NCBI GenBank assembly: GCA_008921705.1 | Contig: VFFE01005921.1 | Coordinates: forward strand, 4,488-68,487 | Length of the DNA: 64,000 bases | Source: Burhinus oedicnemus | Lineage: Eukaryota > Chordata > Aves > Charadriiformes > Burhinidae | Direction of reading: 5' to 3' | Part shown: one piece after another, positions 36,701-50,918 of the stretch | How the letters are laid out: each line of letters opens with the position of its first letter | Numbering within the stretch: position 1 is the first letter of the stretch | Notes under the pieces: generated by a model | Database searches by the model: none | What the model was told of the DNA's origin: nothing | What the model saw: only the letters and a program-made list of their open reading frames with translations | Made by a program: the position numbers and the translations under genes

Positions 36701-39370
36701 GGCAGGGAAGGAACACGCTCGGGAATGTGCTGGGTGCCTGTGCTCCATCGGCAGCTAGAAAGAGAAGGACCCTGTGCCTGGGAGATACCAGCAGCCTGTA
36801 GCCTAAAAACTGTGTCAGAGGGCTCCTCACTCTCCTCTCCCCAAAGCTGTCGCCCTCCCCTTATCCCCAGGGCTCAGGAAGGAGCAGGAATATTCTGGTG
36901 CAAAACCAGGAGGAATCTAAACAGGAGTGAGTAGGCTGAGAGCTGGAGTAGTTACACAATAGCTAGGTCAGGGTCCTCCCAACAGCGGTGTAAACACAGC
37001 CTCAGAAAGAGAGAGTAGCGATTGCAAACTAGATGGAGACAGGATTCAACCCAGAAAACCAAAGCTATTTAGCAAGGAGGAAATAATTCAGCAACTAACA
37101 TTCCCCATGGCAGAGGGAGGAACAGTTCTGGAAAGTCAAACTGTGTTGAGTAAACCTTAGCAGAGCTAGTAAATTAGAGAAGGGGACATTAAGGAGAGGC
37201 AAGAGAAAAGGAAGGCAATGCACCGGCACCAGGCCTGTGCACACAGCTACCCTGTGCCAGGCAGCAAGGAGGTAAGTGCTGGGCAGGAGCCCACTGCTCG
37301 GTTCTGGGCAGCAGCTACTGGGGGAGCCTGAGGCACTGGGAGGAGGTCAGAAGAAAGACGATAGTTCCTTGTGCAACTGCAGGGGATCGATTTGCAATGA
37401 CGGTATGTTTTCCTTGGCTCTGAGGGCACATGGAAACAGTTTACAAACATTTGTAAGGCATAAACCCAAGCAGGAGGGAGGGCAAATTACTTACTAGAGA
37501 AGATAAAACAAAGAGAGAAAAAAAAGAAGTTGAAAGTAACTGATAACATTTTACCAACAAGCTCTCATAGGCTGTGAAATAGCTTTCACGACGAGAGCAG
37601 GGAAAAACCCAGGTACAGGCAGTTTTGAAGTTGGATGGGAAGAAAGTAATTAATACATGCGCAGTGAAGTGCATACAGAAGAATTTGTTGAAGTGATACA
37701 AATATTTCCACCCCCACAATCTGCAGTCCCAATTTTCCACTGCCCTACATCTCTTGCTATCATTAACAGCAATGCAAAGAAGGAAAATGTTTATTAAAAC
37801 AGGAGTGTAACCTTATAATACTGCTCCACCTGAGTACATGGATTTCTAGACATTTCTAGCCAACAGAATTAGGTTTTATAACTGTGCGTGAGAAAATGAC
37901 TCACTAGCAGCAATCCTCTTCAACTCCTCCAGAGACTTCCTCCTGCCCTATCCCAAATCTCCTTTAGGCTTGATGAGGTAGGGATATGACTCCATGTCTG
38001 GATAGTGTGTGTTAATGTCTCCTAAAGTCATATCCAGCTGCTTCTAAAATCTCCCAATAAATCCCCTTCCAATTGCATTGGGAGATCACTTATGGGACTC
38101 CTAAAGATCCACAAGGAAACCTGAAAGATCAAGGCCAAAGTACAGCTCCACTGGAGGCTGAAACAGCAACCTACCAAAAGCCCCGAGAAGCCCACACCTT
38201 ACCTGGCATATACACTTACCGGCTTAATATTTTTCACGAGGACACAGCCATGGCTTGACAGCTATGGTGCTGCAGCTAGCAGTAATGGTTAGCCCCATCA
38301 GCCAGTGAGCTGGGCTCTTCAGACAGCAGAGAGCTGTTCCCTGGCCTGAGGATTTTTCACATAACTAATTACCAAGCTTTATAACCATCCCCTGCAGACT
38401 AAGATGATGATGAATGAATGAGATCAGATTAGTCAATATGGTTTATTGGTGGAGTTTGCCCACTCACTGTGGATGCATCATTACTGTGTGCATTCATCAC
38501 CACGGGGATGAGCACGATTCAAAGTCTTTGCCTGTGCAATAGGAAACCACAACCAACCTGCAGCTCTTCAGGTTTCTCCCAGGGACTCCCTAGACCTTTC
38601 TTGGGTCCTTCTGTTGCTCTGTATCCTTGTTCTGGGCCTTCCTGGGCCATCCTGGAAGTTCTTTGGTGAGTGCCATGTGCTTCCTTATTGAAGCAAAGCT
38701 GATTAAGCTGAGCCTGTAGAGGTTAAATGAGAAGTTTCTGAAAAGCACTGAAGCTGTAACACAGTGGCTAATGGTGCATTTGCTACTACTGTCCTCTGCC
38801 TGACAAAATCAGAGTTGCTCCACTACGTGGCACAGATGCTCTGCAGCTCCACAGCCAGCAACAATCCCCTTTTTGCTGAATGGTATTTCTAGAGCAGGGC
38901 ATTCATCAACCCCACTGTGGCTGTTGAGCCCAGGATCCCTGTAGAAATGGGAGATTCATCAAAGTAACTGCAACCAGCCCATTCAAAGTGGGTACCTGCA
39001 AAGGTGTACTGTATTGCCTACCAAGTTGCTCTAGTTCCCTCTTTTTCAGCCCTGACACATCCCTGCAGCAAGCAATAGCTTGCATTAGCACTAAAGGGAA
39101 TAGGGTTTCATGGCTGGAAACTGCTTTGCACTGAAATTTGAGAGCTGTGCCTTTCCTTTCCATCTCCAGCACGAATTCCCTAGGTGGCCCAAGACAGGCA
39201 CCTTCATCTCCCTGCGGCTCAATTGGCCATCTGTAAAACTGGGTTAGCATCCCCTCCTCCTTCTTACACCCCTTTATCCTTCCTTATATTAACTGTAAAT
39301 ACGGATGGGCAGACACAGTGCGAAATAGGGGGCACGACCCTGGAAGTGCTGCTCATATGGGGAGGGTCTG
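30706..39370. other. Intergenic region between the two CpG islands
   Basis: About 8.7 kb with no recognisable exon. It contains the 29-bp duplication at 35.3 kb, a small CpG-bearing patch near 33990-34070 (GCGATCGC and CCGCCCCC) and a moderately GC-rich stretch near 35.8-36.3 kb. Open frames here are short and without family features. Confidence 0.5.
35302..35358 (+). repeat. Two-copy tandem duplication, 29-bp period
   Basis: AAATAACCACTGACAACAG (35302) is repeated 29 bases later as AAATAACCACTGGCAACAG (35331), and both copies continue AATATCCC. Only one mismatch is seen over about 27 bases, so the duplication is fairly recent. Confidence 0.85.
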
Positions 39371-39495
39371 CAGGGAGGGATGCGTGCACGGAGGGGTAAG
39401 TGCAAGGAGGGATGCGTGCACGGAGGAGCAGGTGCACGGAAGGACGCCGGGATGGAGGGATGCGCACACAGGGATGGAGGACGCCTGCAGGGAAG
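39371..39495 (+). repeat. Degenerate minisatellite upstream of CCDC177
   Basis: The core GATGCGTGCACGGAG is repeated exactly 32 bases apart (about 39379 and 39411). It is followed by decayed copies such as GGTGCACGGAAGGA, GGATGGAGGGATGCGCACAC and GGATGGAGGACGCC. The repeat sits at the left edge of the CpG island and contains a GGTAAGTG sequence resembling a splice donor. Confidence 0.75.
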
Positions 39496-39893
39496 GACAC
39501 ACGCCTAGCGGGCCGGGCATTCGCCCACCGCCCGAGCCACCCCCGGCGCCGCTCCCGTCGCAGCAGCACCCAGCCCGGCCCCTCGCGGTGGAGGGGTGGG
39601 ACCCCTCCCTCCCCCGCCCGGCAGCAGCGCTGCCCCCGGCCCAGCCCCGCCGTGGGGCTGCGGGGGGGTTCCACCCGCGCCCGCCTCCGCCCGCCCCCCG
39701 CGCGGGGCCTGCAGCGGGCAGCGCGGGGCGCCGCAGCCTGCGGGCGGCCGCCGTGCCCGCAGCCGCCCCGGAGGTGGGGGCGCCGCGCCGGGCCCGGGGT
39801 GCCATGGAGGAGCTGCCTCCACCTCCACCGCCGCCGCCGCCGCCTGCCTGATCCCCGCGGCTGCCGGCACCGAGACAAAGCGCGGGGCTGCCC

Positions 39894-39913
39894 NNNNNNN
39901 NNNNNNNNNNNNN
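39894..39913. other. Assembly gap (20 Ns)
   Basis: Twenty consecutive Ns lie within the CpG island, about 200 bases before the CCDC177 start codon. The true missing length is unknown, since short fixed-size runs are often placeholders. Any first exon or promoter element here cannot be read. Confidence 0.99.
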
Positions 39914-42055
<2,142 letters not shown>

Positions 42056-42999
42056 AAGAGCTTGTCATGAATGAGTGGGGATACATCACCGGTTGTCCAT
42101 CATAGTGCAGCAGAAAGCTCCTCCGCATTAACATTTAACATTTAAAAAACAACAACAACCAACGGCCACCCTAATTTCTTATTTTGGGGGAACAGGGTAC
42201 CGCACAAAAACGTGGCAGCTATTTCACATACTTTTTAAAATATGTTTTTGTTCTGGGCCTGTTTTAAGGACTGACTTCAGTCATCTTTCCAGAGGGGAAG
42301 CGAGCTTTTGTGTCCTCCACCCCACAAGCACACACATTTTCTCAGAGAGGGCTGCAGAAGTCTGTTTGTTTGAAGCCTGTGAGTTACCTGTTGATTGTCT
42401 ACACCAGAGCTGACGACAGCTGCTCTCTTTTCAGTTGGAAATGCAGACAACAGACTATTGACTACTAGAGCCTACTGACTAAGAACCAAAACCACCCCAG
42501 CTGATTCTGGATTGAGTGACAGGCAGCGTGGTTTAAGTTACGGGACTGTATTTTCAAAGCCGCTGCACTCCCACCCATGCCGAAGGTGAGGAGGGCGGGA
42601 GTACAGAATGCCATACGCTCCTGGGTGCCCCTCGCCCACTGCTGGTACCGGGCAAGAGAAAGCATGGATCAAGACTTCGTAACACCGTGTAAGTAGACGT
42701 TATGATCAGAGCTGGGCAGAAGTGCTCACAAACACAATTTCACTTTTGCTGTTTGCAACTGTTGCCCCTCCCAGGTATCCTTACCTCTCCTTCTCCTCTC
42801 AAAGTTTCTCTTACAAACATCTGTACAATTTCTTCTTTTCTTTCAGAGGAGGGGGAGAAGGAGAGAAGTTTGTGGGCAGTCCACGAACTGGTGGGCACCC
42901 ATGCAACCCGCTTGTTCATCAAGATATAAAAATGAATGAACTTGTGGAATCTGGCCTTTGTGGCAAACATAGATTGTTTGTAAATGGAAACCTGCAAAT

Positions 43000-43142
43000 A
43001 GATTGCATAGAGAAATTGCCACCCTTGGGAGTTCTCAGAACTCAAGGACACCCTCAGCAACCTTATCAAACTTGGCCTGTTTTGAGCAGGAGGTTGGACC
43101 AGGTGTCCTCCAGAGGTCTCTTCCAACCTAATGGTTCTATGA
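43000..43142 (+). mobile_element. CR1 LINE 3'-end fragment
   Basis: The last part of a CR1 3' region is visible in plus orientation: TTTGAGCAGGAGGTTGGAC, then CCAGAGGTCTCTTCCAACC, then the terminus GGTTCTATGA. The 5' boundary is approximate. It lies about 0.95 kb beyond the CCDC177 stop codon, so it may be within the 3' UTR if that is long. Confidence 0.85.
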
Positions 43143-44189
43143 GCTGCATACGAGGAGACGTTCACCCAGCTCTTATCATCGTCTACTGGGCAGGGCAGCA
43201 TTTATCTGTCCACTGGTGCTAACAGTTGTATTCTTACATAGGGCACAAGAAAGAGTAGATGCACAAAATAAGGTACATTACAGATTCTCTTAGATGAGGA
43301 TCATGGCTTTTTTATAATTCTAACTCATACTGTCTAGAGGGAACCAAGTCCTTCTGCCGTTAATGCACTGGAAATGTGAAAAGCCTACCTACGTCCCATG
43401 CACAGCATTCAAATAAGACAGTGTTCTGCTCCAGGTTCCCACATTTACTCTCTGCTGGGTTGCAGTTATAAGCACGCATCCAAACCAGGCACTTTCTGCT
43501 GGTTTTTTCTGGCTCTGGGCAGCGCCAGCTCTCTGTTCCACCATCCATAATGTCCTGCTGGGTTGCTGCGGTGATGGCATTGGACCTGGAGCATGGGGGA
43601 GAAGCAGCAAGAACAGCCAGGATCTTGTTTCCTTGCGGATGTCTCTGGTAAACAACACAGTAGAAGATAAAACCAGAAGAAGGTTGACATATGGCACAGA
43701 CATGCAGTCCTGCATGCATAGATTGCTTACCAGAATTTCCCGGGAGGTGACAGCAGGTCAAAAACCTCCTAGAAGGCTTTACGGAAGGTGTTTAATGCAG
43801 CAATAACAACAGTAGACCAAGCACACCCTGGTGCCCTGCAAGGCTGGAGACGTTATACAAACAATAGTGAAAGTGAAGCAAGTAGGGATTTTCTTTGATT
43901 TTGATGGAACTTACTCTTCTTTGAATCACGGTACTACAATTGGCGCTGTTCAGGGCGGGCAGCATGAAAGTAGGAATTAGGGCACCTGAGCTACGTTTGC
44001 TGCGTCAGTCATTGGCTCGCTGTGTAATGCCAGGCAAGTCCTCAGGGGCTGGGCTTGCTCCTAGTGATATAAACGGAAGCAGGGTCAGGCTCTTGGGATT
44101 GCTGCGACTCGCAGGAAATAGCAACACTCGGCTTGGCAAAATGCTTCAGAGACTTTGGACAAACGATGCTAACAAAGCACAAAGTACAA

Positions 44190-44216
44190 TTTATTTATTT
44201 ATTTATTTATTTATTT
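44190..44216 (+). repeat. (TTTA)n microsatellite
   Basis: About seven uninterrupted TTTA units. An ATTAAA sequence just beyond (44227-44232) is a weak polyadenylation-signal variant. Confidence 0.92.
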
Positions 44217-45590
44217 GAGTGTTTATTAAAGTAAAACATATCCGTTGGTGAAAAGCGCTAATTAACACCAAAATCTAAAAATAGCAGTAGCTGTGGGAAA
44301 GACAGCTGTGTTACTGTTTCCAGCTCGGAGTCTGTCCCTTCACCCTCGTCCTCAAAACAGCAATGGGTTTGAACAGTGAAACCAGTCCTGCTCCAACACT
44401 GGACAAGGTCCTTGATAAAAAAACTTCATGTGTTGTTTGTACAGCAGTGGTCCGTGTGTGCCCTTGTAGCTGCAAAGACCTAGAAAAGAGATGCCCAGTG
44501 GCTCAAATGCAGCTTGCACAAAACTTCCCTTGCTCCCTGGCAGCACTAGGGTTGGGATAAAACCTGCAGTGACTCCAGCATAGCCAGTATTTCAGCTTGT
44601 CTGAAGCCTTCAGGGCTGCAGAGAAAGCCTGCCAGCATGGATGTGAGGGTTCTTGCTCCCCACATCATCACACTGTGGTTGAAGTTTGCTGCTTGATCCA
44701 TTTAGCAGAGGGCGAATGGGGAGAGCTGGGAAACAGCAGAAAGAAGGCAAAATGCGGTGGGTGAGTGAGCAGACACAGTCTCTAACTGGAACAGCAGTGT
44801 TTTCCCTAAAGGTCTACTGCAATCTACCCGAATGCTTTGTCCAAACCTCCCTCTGATGGGGCATTTCCAGTGTAGACTGAGAACATTTCACAGCCCAGGA
44901 GACGTGTCTTGGCCACTGACTGTAATTACACCTAGCGTCCATCTCCTGCTGCTGACTGTGTTTGACACCTTGGGGCTACAGCCGGACTAATCAAAACACA
45001 CCTACGTGGTGGTAATTGGATTGGCAAACTACTGTTCCTATACCGTGCAGTGTGCAGCTCAAGTTTTGAATGTGCAATCTAAGAAAAAAAATATTTTTTT
45101 TCAAAAGACATTCATCTGTGTATGGATCTTTTTTATTTCTGTAGTGGTTCCAGTCCAAAGTCTGTGAAGGTCAATGGAGTTTTTAAGTGGTTTAAAATTG
45201 CAGCATGGAAAATTAAGTCAGCAAGATGGGTGGAGGCATGAGAGGTATTTCTTGGGTCTGCTCATGCTTCTGTTTATTTGAGAAGGAGTTCTACTGCTGG
45301 ATTTCTGTGGGAACAGGAATTAAACCCTGGGACACAAGTAAATAGTATGAGCCTTTTAAATGAGGCTTATTTGCTGGTTTTGGTACTGAGCTACAGGCCA
45401 GGGAGAACTAAAAATCAAAGCAAGCAACGTGTTACCTCACAGCTCGAAAGTAGATCACGGCTTATTTAGAGCAGAGGAGCAGCTGATGACATTTGGTTAG
45501 GTCCTGCAGAAAGATAACTTAGGTTAGTCCTCTCCTGGGATTAGAAAACACATTTTAGGCTATTGCTGTGTTATAATCATAAGCTTATAT

Positions 45591-45596
45591 AATAAA
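45591..45596 (+). terminator. CCDC177: Possible distal poly(A) signal for CCDC177
   Basis: This AATAAA follows the CCDC177 stop codon by about 3.5 kb. I noticed no earlier canonical AATAAA; an ATTAAA variant is at 44227-44232. The true 3' end of the transcript is not determinable from sequence alone. Confidence 0.2.
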
Positions 45597-47127
45597 GACT
45601 TTGCTTCTAGGCCATTTGCATGCATGCCGCAGAATGACCACTGGACCTTGAAATACCCGCACTTTAAAAGCAACAGCAACAGAAGGACGATTACCAGGAA
45701 ACTTCTGTGACTGATCCACATCTTAGATCCACGTTGTATCCCATAGATCTAACAGGACAACCCAAAGTCTGGATCCAGTGCCACTAAACATTCAAATCTA
45801 AAGCCAAACACTGACACGTTAGAGGACACACCTCTAACCCCACTTGAAAACCACTGCGCTGCTTACTACTGCCCATTGACTAGGACTGCTGCTAGAAGTT
45901 GACCTGCTAGAAACTACTCTGAATATTTACAGAGTTTCTGAAGCTGAGATATTGAAACATTAGGGAGAAAGACTCCAATGTAATTTAAATGTTCTAAAAA
46001 GAATTGCAGGACCAAGTAGTGGGATTAATTCTCAGTTAAAACTCCCATCATTATATACTAATGTTTTGCATAGTGAGACAACACGATCAAGCGCAGAGTA
46101 TCGGAAGAGTGTGTTGCACTGTTGGCTATGGCAGAATAAGACAAGTCATTTCAGAGGCCCCAGAACTGTGCAGCCTGGTTTCCTTGGGCGGGTGCCCTGT
46201 GATTCTCACTTCAGTGAAACCAAGGCCGCAGGATGAATTCATCTGGTGTTAGGCATCAGGGAACTCACACATGAGGGAGAAGCATTGACTAAAGAGCAGT
46301 TTCTTTTGCCTGAGTGCTGGATGAATCTTTCACCCATTTTGAGTGTTCACAGACTATCTTGTTTATGTGGATTATCTAGTTTTTAACGGCATCTGGGCTA
46401 AAGCTGAAGCCCTTCAGTGCCAGTGAGAGCGCCAAGAGTCTCTTCTGTGTGCTGCCTCTTCACACACAATTCATCAGTAAAACATGATCTCTGTCAAGGT
46501 TGAATTTGGCAGACACGTTCAAAAGCTATTAGGAGGAGCAGCTGCACCACCACTAATTAATATTTTACAAGGTATTTTTTAACACAGTTTATCATAAATC
46601 CTTTCACCACATGGGTAAGAGAGATGTGAGGATTAGATTTCTCACCTTGGTTATCTACTGTGTTTCTCATGATGCTTATGGTGCTCTAGGCTCATTCTGT
46701 GCTAAAATTTCTCCTGATGCCAGGGAAATTCTGTTCATCAAACCAATGCTGAATATGCAGTGCACACAGGTCTGAGAGGGGACTTATTTTAGCATGCATA
46801 TTTTTAAGCCAAGCCTGGACAGGGGGACGTGGGAAACACAGAATCTGCAATACAAAGTCCATCAACAGCTAGTTTTCCAAAAGTTCTGCTAAGAACAGCC
46901 CCAGAATCATGTCTGCTAGCTGTCATCAGGGAAGTAGCTGCTTCAGGGAAGTGACATTTTGTGCTCCCTTACTGACCTCAGAGAGAGCCAGGCTAATCAC
47001 ATCCTACCTGAGGATGGCTTCTCATCACCACCAGTTGTTACACCAAAATGAGAGATTTGCTTTCAGCTGTGGGTGTTCTTCCTCTGGTGGTGAAGACAAA
47101 AATGTAATAGTTAGAATGCCATTTTGC

Positions 47128-47187
47128 AAGTCTTTTGTTTGGTTGGTTTGGGGTTTTTTGTTGTTGTTGTTTTTGTTTTTCTTCTTA
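47128..47187 (+). repeat. T/G-rich low-complexity tract
   Basis: GGTTGGTTTGGGGTTTTTTG followed by (GTT)n and T runs. The long plus-strand frame crossing it is a chance frame. Confidence 0.8.
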
Positions 47188-50100
47188 AAGCAGATGCAGG
47201 GAGGTGTAAGGACAAGACACAAAACTAGTAAGATGCAGCACGCTGCGGGTGATGACTGTGGCTCTCCACACACGGTTCTGCTTTGCAGACCTGAGACTGG
47301 GCTGTTGCCCAGTAGAGCAGCCACCACATCCAGGGGAGCGGAGGTGCTCTGGGAGGGATCTGCCTGCTCTCAGATCACACAGGCTCCCTTCAAAGCGTGC
47401 AAGTTTAAGCTCGTTTAATGCTTTGCTGAGTCAAGCTCCTAGGGAATTAAGGTTGTTAGAATTGGACTTAGCTGTCATAGTTGTAAAAGAAAGCTGTCAT
47501 AGGCAAAGAAGAGGAAGACACTGGCTTAGCCCAGTCCCTCTGGAAATGAGCCCCATGACATTTACTTTGCAGCACAGTACAGGCATGTTCTAACATGAGC
47601 CGATGGAGCCCCAATACAACTCCATGTGGGAACGCAGCCCCACAAGCCCTTGGCAAGCAAGTAGCACCCACTGGAAAGAGCCAGTACTGAGACACGGTAA
47701 GAAAATCATAATGCTTCTGCTTCTAGGCAGGAAGCAGCTCTGCCCTTCTTTTTGGTAAAATGTTTTGAAGGGGAAACATTGGGAAGAGGAAAAAATGCAA
47801 AACTCTTCTGTACAAGATACCTGGAAACACATTCTCTTTACACAGAGCAACCAGCATTCTGGGGAAGGCCAGTGTTCAGAGCCTTTCTAATGGGATATGC
47901 CCCACATCCCGCATGCCTTTTAACACTATGGCATAAAAAATTCAATTCTAAGTCTGACTTCTTTGTCCTTAGCCCACTCTTTGAGCATGGCTCTTCACTG
48001 TGAAACACAACCTTGTTATTGTAAGATTCTAGTCTAAAAGGACCCAAATAATTCTCTGGCAAGTTTGCACTCATCTCCTACATCCCTGCCATTTAGCAAG
48101 AAATCCCCAGCATTACAAAATCACTCTGGCAGTAAGAAATATCCTTTATTACAAAACCAAACTGCCAGTGCTATTTTGTTCTTACGTGCTTTACACAGCT
48201 CCCCGCATCCAATCTCAGGACCCGGCTGCGAGGTAAACTAGTTATCGCCCCCAGCCTAAGTACAGGAAAACTGAAGCAGAAAGAACTGACGTGACTTGCC
48301 CTGGGCCATGCTGGCACTCTGTGACCTAGCTGGAGCTCTCACATCTTCCCTGTTCCCCAAGCAGCCCTCTAATTAACCGCTCCTGGTTGCAAGGGAGGGA
48401 TGTCCCTGTGCCCCCCCGCTGTGGCAGCTCTTCTGGTTCCTGCTCTCCAGCTGGTGCTTCATGGAGGATGAAGGTTTTAAGGTGCCAGTCTCCACTTCTG
48501 GGCATCTCCCCCAAACCTTGAAGCACTTGAAAGGCCCGTAAAATTTCTCTTTAGGCTTTCAAGTAGGGGGCCTGAGGGTGAATGGCACAGATAAGGCTGC
48601 TCTGGGAGCCCTGGACAGGCAGGACAGGAGGAAGGTGCATTAGCGGAAATGGGCAGGAGCTACAGATGGAAATGTTAAATGAAAGAGCAGGTATGGACTG
48701 AGAATCTTTATACCATCCTAGCTGGGTAGAATTGCTTATATCTATATGTATAACAGCATATAATAACACTTTCTTTCAGCGCATTAAAGTTACAGGGCCC
48801 AGTTCATCCCATTAGTTACCTCCCTAGAGCCAGCAGAGTTACTCCAGGAATGAACACAGCCTAGATATATTAACCTTTTTATTATTTATGTAAATCACAG
48901 TGCCTTGCGATAGGCTATGCTTCCAAGAGCCTGGTGGAAATTTCCCCCTGCCTGCACTCTACCCGGACAACGGGATGGGAGGGTCACATATCAGTTGGTA
49001 TTTTTAGGCACAGCGATGAGTTTGTCAATACCCCGTGCTGCACGCTGTGTTCCTGGGTGTTTGCAAAGCAGCGTCTGCTTAAACAGCACAGCGCAGCCGA
49101 GGGGAAGAGCAGCTGGCACAGAGGCACCTTGTCAGACAGCAAGCTAAACAGTGGGGAGCAAGAGATTTGGCTCCGTGTTGGTTGGATGCTATTGGGAATG
49201 TTTTGGTTTGTAAGAGGGGAATGGGATAATTTCTTCTCATTTTTAATCACCTCCAAAGTAAGCTGTGCTTACTTTGCTTGACAATTATTTAATGATTTAT
49301 AAAAGACGGGAAAATAAATGAGGAAAGGAGCTCAAAACACAGATGTGTAGGTAAAGCAGAAAGACATTTTGCTTTCCTTCCTGAAAAAAGCCCTGAGCGT
49401 TATGCCAGCAGTTGAGAGTTTTGTGCCAAGCTGCATGCATTTTGTTAGACCCTGGGGGGGGGGCATTCTGTTCACAAGCTTTGCTACTTATGCACCTGTC
49501 TCCAGTCCACGCTGAACGAGACAGGCTTCACATTTACCTCCCAGTAACAGCTATTTCCTCGGGCTTGAAGGAAAAAGTGAGATCAAAGCAACACAAGGTG
49601 AGATCCATGAACAGGAAGGCAGTATTTTCACTACACAGCCACCCTGGGTGGACTCAGCCCACGTCTGACATGAAGCCCAACGGAGGAGGGACACTTTGCT
49701 CTAATCGGGGGATTTCTGCAGCCCTCACCCAGACACTAAGAGCATCTGCACCATTTTCTGCTCCCACCAGATTCAAGTTGTCCTTATTTCCTAGCCAGTT
49801 TGGCCCTGAGGCTCCTGCTCCCACTGTCTACACCCACAGCTTGGTACTGGGGAGCTGGCCACAAGGTGCAGCCAAGTCTCCGCTTGCTGTAGAGGCTTCA
49901 AGCCAACTGTTTTGCCCTGCTCTTAAACTGAGGCATTTTTGTGGCCCGTTCACGAGCAACAACAGGAACTGTCTGAATCCGAGCTTTGGGCCTTTGGGTG
50001 GTGTAGATTGAAAACCTACAGAAGAGCTAGGATGTTGCGGCATAGCAGAGGGATGCTATTGTTTGATTTGTAAATAGCACCACTGTGAATTTGCTTCCCT

Positions 50101-50892
50101 GCATTGCTTTCCCAGACAGTGTAACATGAATGGGGCAAGCACGAGCATTGCCCTCCTGCTTAGACCAGTGCTTGACATGGGAAGTGGTGCCCCTTCTCAC
50201 ATGAGAGGGAAGCTTTCCTTTCTGGCATCCTGTCTCAGATACATCCACCCTATCACCACTGCGATGGCTGCCATTGAGGTGTGGATATAACCAAGCCAGC
50301 GTTAAACAGACTAGCTCAGTCACCACTAGCAGTTTAACTGCAGCAGTGCAGAGCGCAGGATGGGCTAACTGGTCCAGTATTCTCCAGCTTCTCCTTACAG
50401 GCTTTTCAACCCAGCCTGAGCCCTACCAGTAAATTCATAGTTACCTTATATAGGCCTGCGTGACATGTCATGACAGGAATTTTAGACATATCTTAACAGC
50501 TCTGAGTCAACATCACTTTTTCTGCTCGCAGTTTCACCTACTGCTGTGCAGGGGGAAGTAAAGCCAGGGAGGATTTTTTCAGAAAACCAGAGCTGACCTG
50601 CCTGCTCTCAGAAAATGCTAGGCAGGTGGGCAGGCTGAGGGATCCTTCAGGGCTTTATGCAACACCAGATGCACCTGACATCTCAGGTTTGCTGTGGATA
50701 CACTCCATATCACTTCGCATGGTAGCTGTCACTCCAACTCACATCTCTTGGGTGCTGTGAGTCCTAATATTTTCCAGGCAGAAGGCACTCTGTCTTGTAA
50801 CAGAAGTTTTCTGTGATTCCTACAACATTTCAAAGAATCTGCACATACCTCTTTGCTCAGTCAGGTATTTCAATGTATTTTATTTACGGTTC

Positions 50893-50918
50893 CATCAACC
50901 TAAACCATTCTATGATTA
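50893..50918 (+). mobile_element. Possible CR1 3'-terminal remnant
   Basis: CATCAACCTAAACCATTC followed by TATGATT resembles the last bases of a CR1 element, but the preceding CR1 sequence is not recognisable. It could be a very short insertion or coincidence. Confidence 0.3.

Noticed and set aside
48820..48866. GAGTTACTCCAGGAATGAAC resembling an old amniote repeat motif
   Set aside because: The match is too short to support a call.
49412..50011. 199-codon plus-strand frame
   Set aside because: Length is near what chance predicts for a 64-kb window. No domain, signal or splice context; it includes a G10 run prone to length error.
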